A stretch of 61,031 nt of DNA from an uncultured Christensenellaceae bacterium (GCA_910587805.1 CAJUNM010000009.1:1-61031); one strand, 5' to 3'; positions 25,757 through 37,100 are shown, counted from the first letter of the stretch. Numbers and translations: made by a program. Notes: a model not told the origin generated them from the sequence alone.

Positions 25757-26908
25757 CTATATTTTTCTTATGCGCAGAATATCGGGGCAGTCGATCTTAT
25801 CGAGAAGTTTCGCGTCGATGTCTGCGGCGGCGTCGATAATGGTATAGGCGTATTCGCCGCGCGAGCGAGAAACAAAGTTCTCTATGTTTATGCCGCCGCC
25901 CGTAATAACGTCGGTGATGGTCTTTATAACGTTTTTCACATTTCGATGTATCACCGTGATGCGGCAAACGCCCGCGCGCGGACTCGAGCAAGCGGGGAAG
26001 TTGACCGAATTGGTAATGTTCCCGTTTTCTATAAAATCTCGCAGTTCGCGCGCCGCCATGACCGCGCAGTTATCCTCCGCCTCGTCGGTGGACGCGCCGA
26101 GGTGCGGCATAACGGTTATACCTTTAACGCCTAAGAGTTCGGGCGCGGCGAAGTCCGTCACGTACGAGCGTATCTTTCCGCATTTTACCGCGTCCACAAC
26201 GTCGGCGTTTACGCAAAGCTCTCCGCGCGACAGATTGATTATATTCACGCCGTCTTTCATTTTGGCAATGGTCTCGGCGTTGATCATTCCGCGCGTTGCG
26301 GGCAAGAGCGGAACGTGCAGCGTGATGTAGTCCGACTTTTTGAACAGTTCGTCGAGGTTCTCGGTCTTTTCTATGTTGTGGTTGAGTTTCCACGCCGAAT
26401 CGATCGAAATATACGGATCGTAGCCCAGAACGTTCATGCCGAGCCGCACCGCGTTGTTCCCGACGAGCACGCCGATCGCGCCAAGCCCGACCACGCCGAG
26501 CGTTTTACCCATTATCTCGTTGCCTGCGAATTGTTTTTTTCCGTTTTCGGCTTGCTTTGCCACGTCGTTGCCGGTGAGCGTGCGCGTCCATTCGATGCCG
26601 TCCACTATCCCGCGCGAGCACATGAACAGCGAGCACAGCGCAAGCTCTTTGACCGCATTCGCGTTAGCGCCGGGGGTGTTGAACACGACCACGCCGCGCT
26701 CGGCGTACGCGTCGGACGGGATATTGTTTGTGCCCGCGCCCGCCCGCGCGACTGCGAGCACGCTCTGCGGCAGATCGTAATCGTGCATAGAGAACGAGCG
26801 CAGCATGACCGCTACGGGCGCGCTCGGCTTATCGGTGAGCTTATAGTCCGCGCCGAGTACGTCGACGGCGCTCTGCGAAATTGCGTTGAGTTTTAGTATC
26901 TCTTTCAT
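25757..26908 (-). CDS. serA: D-3-phosphoglycerate dehydrogenase
   Basis: First enzyme of serine synthesis; oxidises 3-phosphoglycerate with NAD. The 383-residue protein has an N-terminal substrate domain (AGAGTNNIPSDAYAERGV near 57), the NAD fold GVVGLGAIGVLVG near 138, catalytic Arg in NLSRGELC near 222, Glu in the APELLGV segment near 256 and His in PHLGASTDEAE near 267. The last 75 residues resemble an ACT domain (VIHRNVKNVIKTITDVIT), which can mediate serine feedback. It lies 24 nt after serC on the same strand, so both pathway steps are co-transcribed; serB is not in the window. Confidence 0.95.
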   Translation of the reverse strand: MKEILKLNAISQSAVDVLGADYKLTDKPSAPVAVMLRSFSMHDYDLPQSVLAVARAGAGTNNIPSDAYAERGVVVFNTPGANANAVKELALCSLFMCSRGIVDGIEWTRTLTGNDVAKQAENGKKQFAGNEIMGKTLGVVGLGAIGVLVGNNAVRLGMNVLGYDPYISIDSAWKLNHNIEKTENLDELFKKSDYITLHVPLLPATRGMINAETIAKMKDGVNIINLSRGELCVNADVVDAVKCGKIRSYVTDFAAPELLGVKGITVMPHLGASTDEAEDNCAVMAARELRDFIENGNITNSVNFPACSSPRAGVCRITVIHRNVKNVIKTITDVITGGGINIENFVSRSRGEYAYTIIDAAADIDAKLLDKIDCPDILRIRKI

Positions 26909-26932
26909 TATATATAGCGTTCCTTATATGGT

Positions 26933-28012
26933 TTATTTGTGTGCTTTTTTGAACTCGTCCATAAACTGAATGAGTTTATCCACGCCCGCTTCGGGCATGG
27001 CATTGTATATGGACGCGCGCATACCGCCGACGAGTCTGTGTCCTTTGAGCGAGATCAGCCCGTTCTTTTCCGCTTCGGCTACGAACAGCGCGTCGAGTTC
27101 CTTGGACGGCGATACGAACGGCACGTTCATGATCGAGCGGAATTCCTTTTGCACGGGGTTCGAGTAGAAATCGGAGTTGTCTATATATTCGTAAAGTTTG
27201 CCGGCTTTGCGCTCGTTTATTTGCTCCATCGCGTCTATGCCGCCGAGCGCCTTGAGATAGCGCAAAACTTCGCAGACCACGTAAGTAGGGAAGCAGGGCG
27301 GGGTGTTGTAAAGACTCTTGTTTTTTACCTGATTGTCATAGCGCAGCATTACGGGGCAACGCTCGTCGGCGCGCGCGGTAAGCTCGTGCTTGACTATGAC
27401 CGCAGTCACGCCCGCGGGTCCCATGTTTTTCTGCGCGCCGGCATAGAGCAGGGCGAACTTGCCGACGTCTATGTTCTGTCCGAGTATGCACGAACTGACG
27501 TCGGCGACGAGCGGAACTTTGCCCGTATCGGGAACGGCGGAGTACCGCGTGCCGAAAATCGTGTTGTTGTAGCATATATGCGCGTAATCGGCGTCGGGGC
27601 GCAGCATATCCGCGGTAAGCTCGGGCACGTACGTAAAATTCTTGTCTTCGGACGAGGCGACGCAGCGCGCGTCGAGAAACTTGCTTCCTTCCTCGTACGC
27701 CTTTTTCGCAAAGTTGCCCGTAACGGCGTAATCCGCCTTGCGCGACGCCGTGCCGATATTGAGCGGTACGGCGGAAAACTGATTGGTCGCGCCGCCCTGA
27801 ACGAACAAAACGTCGTAATCGCTCGGAATGTGCATAAGCTCGCGTAGCAGTTCTTCCGTTTCGGCGTTTATCGCCTCGTACGGTTTTGAGCGGTGGCTCA
27901 TTTCCATGACCGACATGCCGCTGCCGCCGTAGTCGGACATTCCTTTGGAAACCTTGTCGAGAACCTCGAGCGGCAGCATGCTAGGTCCTGCCGAAAAATT
28001 GTAAACTCGCAT
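26933..28012 (-). CDS. serC: Phosphoserine aminotransferase
   Basis: PLP-dependent transaminase that makes 3-phosphoserine from 3-phosphohydroxypyruvate and glutamate. The 359-residue protein starts MRVYNFSAGPSMLPLEVL, the near-invariant N-terminus, and has MEMSHRSKPYEAI near 38, FVQGGATNQFSAVPLN near 71, the PLP lysine in YAGAQKNMGPAGV near 197 and the C-terminal GHRLVGGMRASIYNAMPEAGV. The ribosome site GAAGGAAGG stands before the ATG. It is the first gene of a serC-serA transcript. Confidence 0.97.
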   Translation of the reverse strand: MRVYNFSAGPSMLPLEVLDKVSKGMSDYGGSGMSVMEMSHRSKPYEAINAETEELLRELMHIPSDYDVLFVQGGATNQFSAVPLNIGTASRKADYAVTGNFAKKAYEEGSKFLDARCVASSEDKNFTYVPELTADMLRPDADYAHICYNNTIFGTRYSAVPDTGKVPLVADVSSCILGQNIDVGKFALLYAGAQKNMGPAGVTAVIVKHELTARADERCPVMLRYDNQVKNKSLYNTPPCFPTYVVCEVLRYLKALGGIDAMEQINERKAGKLYEYIDNSDFYSNPVQKEFRSIMNVPFVSPSKELDALFVAEAEKNGLISLKGHRLVGGMRASIYNAMPEAGVDKLIQFMDEFKKAHK

Positions 28013-28051
28013 AAAAAACCTTCCTTCAGCTAAGTAAGCTATGATGTTATC

Positions 28052-28080
28052 ATTCTATCATAAACGCGCGCGCACGTCAA
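28052..28080 (-). promoter_or_regulatory. serC-serA promoter
   Basis: Minus strand TTGACG (28080-28075), 17-nt spacer, TAGAAT (28057-28052). The leader is about 35 nt with a conventional ribosome site. Confidence 0.72.
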
Positions 28081-28158
28081 CATAAATGCGTCGTTTGCTC
28101 GCAAACGTCCCAAAATAGCCGAATACTCGCAAAACGGCGGAAAATCGAATAGAATATT

Positions 28159-28232
28159 AAAAACCGTGAAAATTCGCAAAAGAAAGCAAAAAATCTCAAA
28201 AGAACGCAAATGTATGTAAAAACACGGTTTTT
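28159..28232. repeat. Spaced 10-bp inverted repeat in the serC/giant-gene spacer
   Basis: AAAAACCGTG (28159-28168) and CACGGTTTTT (28223-28232) are exact inverse copies 54 nt apart in an A-rich stretch. The divergent spacer (28013-28431, 419 nt) also holds the two outward promoters and otherwise shows no coding sequence. The repeat may be an operator or a distant stem; there is no direct evidence. Confidence 0.45.
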
Positions 28233-28309
28233 CGAGTTTTGTTACGCCGAGAATATGAATAATATATGAATAAAGCCGAAAAAAGTGTGCGAATTTTTAG
28301 GCTTAAACA

Positions 28310-28338
28310 TTGACAACGGTGTATAAATGTATTATAAT
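28310..28338 (+). promoter_or_regulatory. Perfect consensus promoter of the giant-gene cluster
   Basis: TTGACA (28310-28315), 17-nt spacer, TATAAT (28333-28338): all twelve bases match. The start is expected near 28345, giving a leader of about 87 nt. TTGTCGAA at 28352-28359 matches the core of a Spo0A box just downstream of +1. Confidence 0.85.
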
Positions 28339-28431
28339 ATTTAAGTGCATATTGTCGAATAGTATACATTCGATAGTTTGCACACCCGAATTTTTCGGTG
28401 TACATCAGCAAAAAGAGGTGTTTTCAATCTA

Positions 28432-31400
28432 ATGAGCTCGATGCGAATTTCCCAGAAATCAAAGGCTTGCACCGTTGCGTTGCTTGTCAGTTTGGCTTTT
28501 ATTATCTGCGCCGTGTTTTCATCGTTCTGCTTTTTGGACGGACGAGCAGCGGAAGGAGATACCGTAAACAGAAACGAAGCGGGCGTCCGTTTCGTACAAG
28601 TAGCGACGGGCGAGGACTTCGCCATAGGTTTGACGTACAACGGCGACCTTTACGGCTGGAGCTTGCTCGACGCCGATTCGTCGGAAGTAGGCAGCCAAAA
28701 CGCAAGCTCGCTTTCGCGATATTACTCTACTGTTCCAACAAAAATAAACGTGCAATGGATCACCGGACCCTCGGACGATACGGATGATTGGTCAGGAAAC
28801 GAATATCATACCGCGCGAACGGAAGCGGATACCATAGTACAAATAGCGGCTACGCGCTATACCGCCGCGTTTATAACCAAAACGGGCGCGATATATACTT
28901 GGGGAAAAGACGTTGCCGACGCGCCGTATACGAGCAATGAGAAATCTGCGCGTTTGCTTTTGCGCGACGGCACGGGCGGACACAGCCCGTCGTTATTAGA
29001 GCCGTACATGATAAATTACGACTACTACACGTTTACCGACGGCTCGGAAGCTAAGAAACCTATGGCGAACATTAAGCCCTATGCTTCGGCGGGCGGAGCT
29101 TTTGTAGATATGTCTATCGCGGGCGGCGAGTACAATTACATATTGGTTTACAAACGCGGTCAGTCGGCATACCGTAGCTTTGTTTGGGGTTCGCTGCTGT
29201 ACGGCGTTACCAACCGCGGCGGCGCGGAGTTTTATTCCGTGAACGGAAGCAACGACGGCATATTGATCGAAGATAACTACCGTATGGTTTACGACACCGG
29301 CTTGAACGGCGAGGGAGTGAAAGCGAAAGCGGTAGCGGGCGGATATACCGTCGGTATAAACACAGGCGCGGCGGCTGTTTCGGGCAGCACGTCGCTGTTG
29401 TTGCACGGCAAAAACTTCGTTATGCCGAGCGGAAACGTCACGATGACCGAAGCGGACGGCGTAAAAGAATATGCCGCCGTCAAAACGACGAATTTATACA
29501 ACGCCGCCGACGAAGTATATCTCAGTTATGAGCAGTCCGCCCCCGCCGGTAATTACAAAATCACGGGCGCGATCGCGGGCGGAAGGCATTCTTCCGAGCT
29601 TAACGGCATATTATTCAATGATTCTGAAACCAGTCTTAATCCCGATCAAGAATCGTACTATGCGCGTCAGGCGGCGACGGGCGCGCTTACGTTTGCGCCG
29701 TCCGCCAATTTCGACGGCAGAAACCTGTTCGTGTTCGATTCGCAGGGCGAAAGGCTTTGCATAATGGAAGAAGACGGCACTACAATAGCCGCGAATAACT
29801 ATTCGCAGATAGTGTTGAACAACGTGTCGCTCGGAAACGATATCGGTTACGGCATTGCCAACGACGGAAAGATTTACGCATGGGGCGATAACTCGCTCGG
29901 TCAGGGCGGCGGAGGCACTGCGTCCGTCGGCAATTCCGCGCCCACGCAATTCACTCCGTCGAAAAATGCGGACACCAAATATATTTCCGTTGCGGCGGGC
30001 AAGCAGTATTCGGGATATAAGTCAGACGGAACGGACAGCTTTAATCGCGCGTTTGTGACCGATAATACTTTTAAGGGCACGGATAACGTCACATTTGATC
30101 CCGCATTCCGAAACGGCGTCGACTATATATCCGGCGCGCTCACCGATAACGGCGAGCTTTACGTTTGGAGCAACGGCACGCAAGACCCCCAAAAAATCAC
30201 TTTCGGAAATAAAACCGACGGCGGCATTTATTCCAAATTCGCGGCTGTTTATTCCGGTTACGGAAACAATATAATCGCTTTGACTGCTCAAGGCAAGGTG
30301 GTGTTGATACAGCACGGCGCTGCGGAAGAGAATAAAGGATTTATTACCTGCGGCAGTTACCGTCAAAAAATATACGACGCTTTCAAAACGCGCGACGGCG
30401 CGGGGTTGGCTACGCCGATGGAGAATTGGCGCGTAAATAACGGCAATACCGCGCGCTTTACCGTTGCCACAAACGACGAAACGAATAAAAACGAGCCTGC
30501 GCTCGGTTCGCTTACGTTCTATCTCGATAAAGCGGTAGCCTCGCAAAATACAGTGTACGTAAACAACAGTTCGGAAACCGCGCCCGAAACTATAACCACC
30601 GAGTCGATAGAACGCGCATATTCGGGCAATCGCAAATCGCTTGTCAATCTCAATAATATAGGCGATAGGTACAGATTGCTCGATCCCGATAAGGACGCGA
30701 ACAAAACGTTCCTCACGGCGAGCGCTCAAAATAATACTTTGAGCAAGGACGCGCTCACGCCCAGATTCTACCTTAACGGCGTGGAAATGACGAAGGCACA
30801 ACGCGAATATATGTTCGATTATTCGTTCGTTTACAGCGAAAACGAAGGCGTCGGCCTCAAAATATCTCCCAAACAATCGTCCAAGGGCGGAACTGTCACG
30901 GCAGAGCTTTATATCGCGCGTTACGACTGCTCCGCGAACTTCTCGGTGACGGGTTCCGGCTCGAGCGTTACGGTAACGGACAAAGCCAACTATTACGACT
31001 ACGAACTCGTCACGCTCTCGTTCACGGTGGAAAATACCCCGTCGTACAAGCGTTTGGAAGCGTTCCGCGATTTGGAAGGCGGCACGGCGGAAGGCAAGGG
31101 CAAAGGCAATTCGTATATACCGCTGCTCGATCCCAATAACGAATACAACAAATACTATTCCGTTGCGATACAAAACGTTTCGGACGGCGTGAACAAGCTC
31201 GTCGAATACTTGGTAGGAAACGAGAACAGCGCGTTTATAGACGCTATAACCGAAAGAATAAAGGCTGTCGATAAAGGTTTCCCCGACGCCGATAAGATAG
31301 CCGACGGAAATCTCGAGTATTATCTCGGCGCGGCGGAAGCTGCGCGGGCGTACAGCGGTAAATATATGTATTTCATAGAAGACCGCGACGCCGATCTCGT

Positions 31401-34167
31401 GCGTTTGGCGGAGACGGGCGCGGTGAGCATACTCCCTTCGGGCACGGTTAACCGCAATGCGGTAGAAGTATCGCCGGTAGCCGTTACCGTCAACGTAGAT
31501 ATACCGAGCGGCATCTCTCTCACAGAATCCAAAGTACAGCAGATTTCCACCGACTTCAATAATAAGTATGGTTTGTACGACATCGCGTTTGCAAAGACGG
31601 GAGACAAGTATACTTCCATGTCGTTCAAGTACGACATCGTTCGCATGAACGCTGTCGCCGCGACGGGCAATTTGGAATACGCGAGCGCGAGCGTGGATTC
31701 GTACAAGACCGTAAGCGACGGCAACAGTATCAGCTTTAATATCCGCACTAACGAGTTCCGCAATTATACGTACGGCGTTTCCGCCGGCGATATAGACCCC
31801 GATACATATTACCCGTTGCGTCCCATGACGGGCGCGGGCAACGTAGCCGTGGAAAACTTGGGCAACGTGGCGTACGTGTTCTCCAAGCCGTCGGTTCGCT
31901 TTAAGGACGGGACGAAGTACGGTGCGCACGACGCAGCCGACAACGGCAACACGATAGATATAAGCATTCCGAATGTATCCGTCGGCTCGTCGTATGCGAT
32001 CAATCTGTCCGATTACATCAATTGTACGGACGGTATATTCTTCACGTACAACAACTCCAACAGACAGCAAGAATACAACGCTTTTATGAACAAGTTCCCG
32101 AGCGAGATCGATAAAAGCAAGAATATCGTTACTTTGAGTTCGGATAGGATCGTATTCTCGCCGGTTACCGATGCGGACGAATTCTTCACGCTGTCCATTC
32201 AGAGGTTCAAAACGATAGCCTATGCGGAGGACAACAGCCATTTGTTCGGCAGCGTCGCCGCAACGGACGAAAAGATAACTATCAACGTATCGTTTGTAAA
32301 CGTCGTAGGCGTAACGTTCGATTCGACGCTTACGGACGGGAAAATGCACACGAGCATTTCGCTCGAAGGTTTTCTCGACTTGCTCGGCGGCGAGGGCGCG
32401 ATCAATAACGAGCGCATGATCTCCGCCGCGCTCGGCGAAGGCTATAACAGCAGAATAGTTATAAGCAATATCGTGAGTACCAACACGAGCGTTCTTCGCG
32501 CCGCAAACGGCGATACGAACACCCGCGTAAGGATCACTCCCGTATCGTCGGGCAGCGCCGTCGTTATGTTCTCGGCTACGCTGTTCGGTAAGACGTTGCC
32601 GTTTACCGTCGAGTTTACGGTGTCCGGTCTGACAACTATCCCGGGCGAGATCAAGCTGGACAACGTCAAGTACGTTTACATCAACAATCTGCTCAACGAG
32701 CTTTCCAAATCCAACCCCAATCTGCCCATAAAAGAGAACTATAACGTTCTGTACAACGATATTTCGTCGGCGGGCAGGATAAACGCGGTGACGTTCGTCA
32801 ATGCCGCAACGGGCGAGACGCTCGACGGTTATCCCGAGTTTATAGAGTCCGTATCGTTTGCGGGCTTGTCGAACGGTCAAGCGAGTTCCGACGCGCGTAT
32901 CCGTCTCGTACTCAAGACCGACGCAACGCAGACGACGGGCAGTTACTACATGCGCGTCAAATTCGTAGACACCGTGGCAAACGGCTATCAAACGTACGAA
33001 GAATACAAATCGCACAACTTGCCCGTGCTTGAAACGAGCCAAGCTATCAGCTCGTCGCTCAAGCTGTTGCTTCAAACGAACGCCGACGGGTCGACGAGCG
33101 TGTTCACGCTCAACGTGAACTGCGACGAGCCTAAAAACTCCGAACTTTCCACGATAGATACCGATTGGCATACCGAGGCTATAAACAGCAGCAAAGCGGG
33201 TATCAACGACAATATGAAGATCGTGTTGCCCATACGCTATCTCGCGGGGCTTTTAAGCGGCGAAACGATATTCGCCGATCAGTATATAGGCAAGCTCGCT
33301 CAAGTGAGCAGCGCGGCGTCCGAATACGTCAACGTTTATATTTCGGGCACTAACGTAGTTATAGAGCCTAAGTACAACACGCCCGTAAACGCAGAGGGCA
33401 TAAGCGAGCCTGTAACGGTCAATGTTACGATCAAAAACAAGAACAACGCCAACGACATAATGATTCTGTCGTTCCGCGTCGGTATCACGGGCATATCCAC
33501 CACGCTCCCCAAAGATACGTATAATCTCATATGGTTGGTTGCGGCGTGCGTGTCGTTTGCGTTGTTGCTCGTGATATTCCTCAGCATGATGATCGTGTAT
33601 TGGAACAAGAGAGCCAAGCAGCGTTCGCTCATCAAGCGCAATAAAGAACTTATCAAGATGCGCGACCGCATACACGGCAAAACCGCGTCCGCCACGCGCG
33701 ACGAGCTTGTTAAGTCCAAGCTGAAAATGGAAAATCTCAAGTTTGCGGCTAAATACAACGAGCTTAAGAACGCTCAAGGCGACGAGCTTGACGGAAAGGG
33801 CAAAAAGAAGAAGAAAAAGAAGGGCGGCAAAAAGTCCATCGCCGAGCTTAAGGCGGAACTCGAGGCGAAAAAGGCGGCGTTTGCGCAGGCTACCAGCGAC
33901 GGTATGGATCCGTTCGCGAACGCGGTCGACGTGGACGCGCAGAGCTTCGGCAGCGCGCCCGCATACGACGCGCAAGGTTTCGATCAAGGTTTCGGCGGCG
34001 ATCAGGGCTTTGCGGATAATCAAGGTTTTGCCGATAATCAGGGCTTCGGCGATAACCAAGGTTTCGGCGGCGATTTCGGCGGTGAACAAACTTTCGAGGC
34101 GCAAGACATCGACGGCAATTCCATAATATTCGATGCCGGAGACATCGGCGACGGTGCGCAAGGTTAG
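28432..34167 (+). CDS. Giant gene A: exported RCC1-repeat protein with C-terminal membrane anchor and low-complexity tail
   Basis: A 1911-residue protein. An N-terminal hydrophobic helix (about 12-33) ends near GRAAEGD and looks like a signal peptide. RCC1/BNR-like propeller repeats follow: GEDFAIGLTYNGDLYGWS (near 60), TAAFITKTGAIYTWGKD (near 143), IGYGIANDGKIYAWGDN (near 471) with SLGQGGGG, and YISGALTDNGELYVWS (near 564). About 1100 further outside residues are Ser/Thr/Asn/Asp-rich and beta-like. One membrane helix lies at about 1699-1725, then a 186-residue cytoplasmic tail with a basic coiled segment, a poly-Lys run and repeats of the type DNQGFADNQGFGD. I choose ATG 28432 because AAGAGGTG precedes it. 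No known family fits the whole. Gene B begins 8 nt later. Confidence 0.85.
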   Translation: MSSMRISQKSKACTVALLVSLAFIICAVFSSFCFLDGRAAEGDTVNRNEAGVRFVQVATGEDFAIGLTYNGDLYGWSLLDADSSEVGSQNASSLSRYYSTVPTKINVQWITGPSDDTDDWSGNEYHTARTEADTIVQIAATRYTAAFITKTGAIYTWGKDVADAPYTSNEKSARLLLRDGTGGHSPSLLEPYMINYDYYTFTDGSEAKKPMANIKPYASAGGAFVDMSIAGGEYNYILVYKRGQSAYRSFVWGSLLYGVTNRGGAEFYSVNGSNDGILIEDNYRMVYDTGLNGEGVKAKAVAGGYTVGINTGAAAVSGSTSLLLHGKNFVMPSGNVTMTEADGVKEYAAVKTTNLYNAADEVYLSYEQSAPAGNYKITGAIAGGRHSSELNGILFNDSETSLNPDQESYYARQAATGALTFAPSANFDGRNLFVFDSQGERLCIMEEDGTTIAANNYSQIVLNNVSLGNDIGYGIANDGKIYAWGDNSLGQGGGGTASVGNSAPTQFTPSKNADTKYISVAAGKQYSGYKSDGTDSFNRAFVTDNTFKGTDNVTFDPAFRNGVDYISGALTDNGELYVWSNGTQDPQKITFGNKTDGGIYSKFAAVYSGYGNNIIALTAQGKVVLIQHGAAEENKGFITCGSYRQKIYDAFKTRDGAGLATPMENWRVNNGNTARFTVATNDETNKNEPALGSLTFYLDKAVASQNTVYVNNSSETAPETITTESIERAYSGNRKSLVNLNNIGDRYRLLDPDKDANKTFLTASAQNNTLSKDALTPRFYLNGVEMTKAQREYMFDYSFVYSENEGVGLKISPKQSSKGGTVTAELYIARYDCSANFSVTGSGSSVTVTDKANYYDYELVTLSFTVENTPSYKRLEAFRDLEGGTAEGKGKGNSYIPLLDPNNEYNKYYSVAIQNVSDGVNKLVEYLVGNENSAFIDAITERIKAVDKGFPDADKIADGNLEYYLGAAEAARAYSGKYMYFIEDRDADLVRLAETGAVSILPSGTVNRNAVEVSPVAVTVNVDIPSGISLTESKVQQISTDFNNKYGLYDIAFAKTGDKYTSMSFKYDIVRMNAVAATGNLEYASASVDSYKTVSDGNSISFNIRTNEFRNYTYGVSAGDIDPDTYYPLRPMTGAGNVAVENLGNVAYVFSKPSVRFKDGTKYGAHDAADNGNTIDISIPNVSVGSSYAINLSDYINCTDGIFFTYNNSNRQQEYNAFMNKFPSEIDKSKNIVTLSSDRIVFSPVTDADEFFTLSIQRFKTIAYAEDNSHLFGSVAATDEKITINVSFVNVVGVTFDSTLTDGKMHTSISLEGFLDLLGGEGAINNERMISAALGEGYNSRIVISNIVSTNTSVLRAANGDTNTRVRITPVSSGSAVVMFSATLFGKTLPFTVEFTVSGLTTIPGEIKLDNVKYVYINNLLNELSKSNPNLPIKENYNVLYNDISSAGRINAVTFVNAATGETLDGYPEFIESVSFAGLSNGQASSDARIRLVLKTDATQTTGSYYMRVKFVDTVANGYQTYEEYKSHNLPVLETSQAISSSLKLLLQTNADGSTSVFTLNVNCDEPKNSELSTIDTDWHTEAINSSKAGINDNMKIVLPIRYLAGLLSGETIFADQYIGKLAQVSSAASEYVNVYISGTNVVIEPKYNTPVNAEGISEPVTVNVTIKNKNNANDIMILSFRVGITGISTTLPKDTYNLIWLVAACVSFALLLVIFLSMMIVYWNKRAKQRSLIKRNKELIKMRDRIHGKTASATRDELVKSKLKMENLKFAAKYNELKNAQGDELDGKGKKKKKKKGGKKSIAELKAELEAKKAAFAQATSDGMDPFANAVDVDAQSFGSAPAYDAQGFDQGFGGDQGFADNQGFADNQGFGDNQGFGGDFGGEQTFEAQDIDGNSIIFDAGDIGDGAQG

Positions 34168-34175
34168 GTGGTATT

Positions 34176-37100
34176 ATGCAAAAGTTAACTGTAAAAAGAA
34201 AAGCAATCGAAATATTACTTATCGTAGGTATACTTTCGCTGTGCATAGCGATGTTCGCGACAGCGTTCGTTTTGCCGAACCGCGCCGCGCATGCCGAGGA
34301 CGGAAACAACGCGTCATCGGATAAGAGTATCGCGCTCACGCTCGACGTAAACGGTAAAGACGCTACGCTCAACAATTTGCTCGAGGACATTTCGTACAGC
34401 GGCGGCGGCATAAGCGACGCTACCAATTCCACGATCGCATTGAACGGTCAGAGCTTGAGCAGGCGCGTTATATCGTCAACCGCCGCAGTCGACGGATACA
34501 GAACGATCAATAACATTACGGATACGACGCCGAGCGCAGCCACTTACAGATACGTCGACGGATCGATCAAATGCCGCAGCTCCAAGATAGACGTGCAGAT
34601 CCAAGACGGGGGCAATATCAATCTTATAGTAAAAGCTCTCAATCGTACCGAAGTCGATAACCCCGCTCGATTCTCCGTTCGTCTCGCCGTAAGCGGCAAC
34701 CCTGCGAGCGAGATCACGGTGTACTACAGCGTTACGGTAAACGATACGTTCGTGCAGCGCAGCGCAAACAGCGGTCTCGATATTTCCGCTACCGAAACGA
34801 ATATTCTCGTAGGCAGCAAGCTTACGTCCGAATTGACCGAGATAAATCCTTGGACGGAAGACACCGTTCACGAGGCTGTAATCGAAAATATCGAGAACAA
34901 CACCGAAGTCACGCTCGACCTCGGCGAACTTCTCGTCAACAGAGCGCTTTATTATAACCGCCGCGTCGCTCAGGGCGCGGACCCCACCGACAATGCTACT
35001 CCTTTGACGCAAACCACAGGCAAATTCTGGCCGTTGCAGTCGGTCTCCAATTTCGAGATCACCAACGTGACCATGCACAACGGTTTGACCACGATAAACT
35101 ATACGGCGTTCAATCCCTCGATCGGCTCGCGTTTTTCGCCGCGCGCTACGTTTATGTTGCATATAACGCAAAGCAATATAAACAGCTACATGGGACCCGA
35201 CAACAATTACCCGTCTACGGGCGATCATACCACGCAGTTCTGGGGCGATATACACAAGATCCTCGTATCGTTCCGTCAAATAGGCGGTACTACGACGTAT
35301 ACCGTCATCATACCCGTCAAGTTCTCGCCCGGTAACAAACCTCAGATAAAAACGATCGATGCGAGCTTGCTGAGCTTGAACGTAACGTCAAGTTACGCAA
35401 AAGAGATATCGTCGGGCAAGTATATCGATACGACAACTATGGATCTTTTGGACGAGTCCACGCTCGATACCGACGCGGGTTTCAGCGCGGTAGTCATTCG
35501 GCCTACCGATCTCGTAGAGTTTTCTTTCCCCGAAAACACGAGCGGCAGCGACGGTAAATTGCGGTTCTTCATGTCCGAAGACGACGAGTATGCGTCAATG
35601 CGCCCGTCGCCGGACGCCGGATACAGAGTAGAGCGCATGGAGAGCGAAAAAGATGAGATTCGTCCGAGTCGGTTGATTGTAAGACTCAGCGAGGGCGCAA
35701 ACTTTAACATAACTTTTGCGGTAGAATACTTTGTGGGTTCTATGCGCACGTATTCGCCCGTTACTGTCTCTTTCTCGGGCTACGGCAAATACGCTATCAA
35801 ATTGAAAATGATCGAGGGCAAGCGCGCCGTCACGTTCGATACCAAAACGTCCGATTATTTCGCGGCGTTGGTAGCCGACGGATTCCAAATGACTTCCGCT
35901 CAAGTCGTCGACGAGTACCGCGACGTTTTATCGGCGAGTTTCGATAACAAGACCAATGTGCTCACGATTTTGCCGAAAGTGGATAACATCGCGGGGCAAG
36001 CCAAGGCTCAGTTAAGACTCGAGTTTATAAACACTCTCAGCCAAAAAGTAATACTCGAAACCAACGTATTCGACATAGATATAACAGTCGGCAGTTTCTG
36101 GGCGCGTTTCCAAGATTGGGAAGGCGGACTTATAATCGCCGCGGCTGCGCTCGGCGGACTGTTGCTCATACTCTTGATCGTATGGCTGTTCATTCGCGCG
36201 CTGTCCAAACGCCGCGAGGAAGAAAACGCGACGCAAGCGCCCGTATCTTCGTATATAGTCAAGCTCAACGCCACAATTGCGGCTACACAGGCGCAGCAGC
36301 GCATGTCGCAAATGGCGCTCGCTCAGACCAACTCGCAAATGTTGCTCGGCGCAAATATCCCCGGCGGCGGCACGCCGCTCGTAGATCCCAATACGCTCGC
36401 TTTGGCGTCGGGCGTGGGCGGCGGCGCTCAAAGCATGTCGTCTCCCGCAATGAGCACGCCTTCGATGAGCATGACGGGCATGTACAGTCAGCCCGGCAGC
36501 GGCGAAGATTACGATGCGCTCATCGCAAAGTATATCTCCGACGACGAATTGCTCGAGCGTATCTATACCGAAAAATACGAGCCTAAGGGCATGGTTCGCC
36601 GCACGTTCTTCAAGTCGAAGGATTTGCAAGCGCGCGAACTCGAAAAGGAAAAGAAGCGCATAATCGAGCGTTACAAATCGCCGATGCCGATGGACGAGGC
36701 TATAATGAGCGAATCTCAGGTCGGCGCAACGTCGATGAGTTCGCCCGCAATGAGCACGCCTGCGGAAGCGTTCGCGGAAGAAGCTCCGTTCGGCGCGTTC
36801 GAGCTTGATTTCGATCCCGATTCGCCGTTGTACGTCGAACCCGAAAACGGCTCGGACGACGAGTTCGCGGACGAAAAGATCGATATCAACGTATCGCCCG
36901 AGGAAACGCGGCTCAAAGAGCTCGAAAAGAAAGCGGATATACTTTCCAAGGAACTCGCGGAATTGCATTCGCGTCTCGACAAGGTTCGTCCCGAAAGCGA
37001 CAAAAACAAGACGCTCGAGCAAGAACTTCGCGAAAAGATCGAGCGCGGCGAAGCTGACGACGCGCAGTTCAAAAAAGATATCGAGGATCTCGAGTTCAAG

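Noticed and set aside
30022..33171. 1049-codon minus-strand frame across gene A
   Set aside because: Same cause; the translation has no recognisable domain and the plus-strand gene has signal peptide, repeats and membrane helix.
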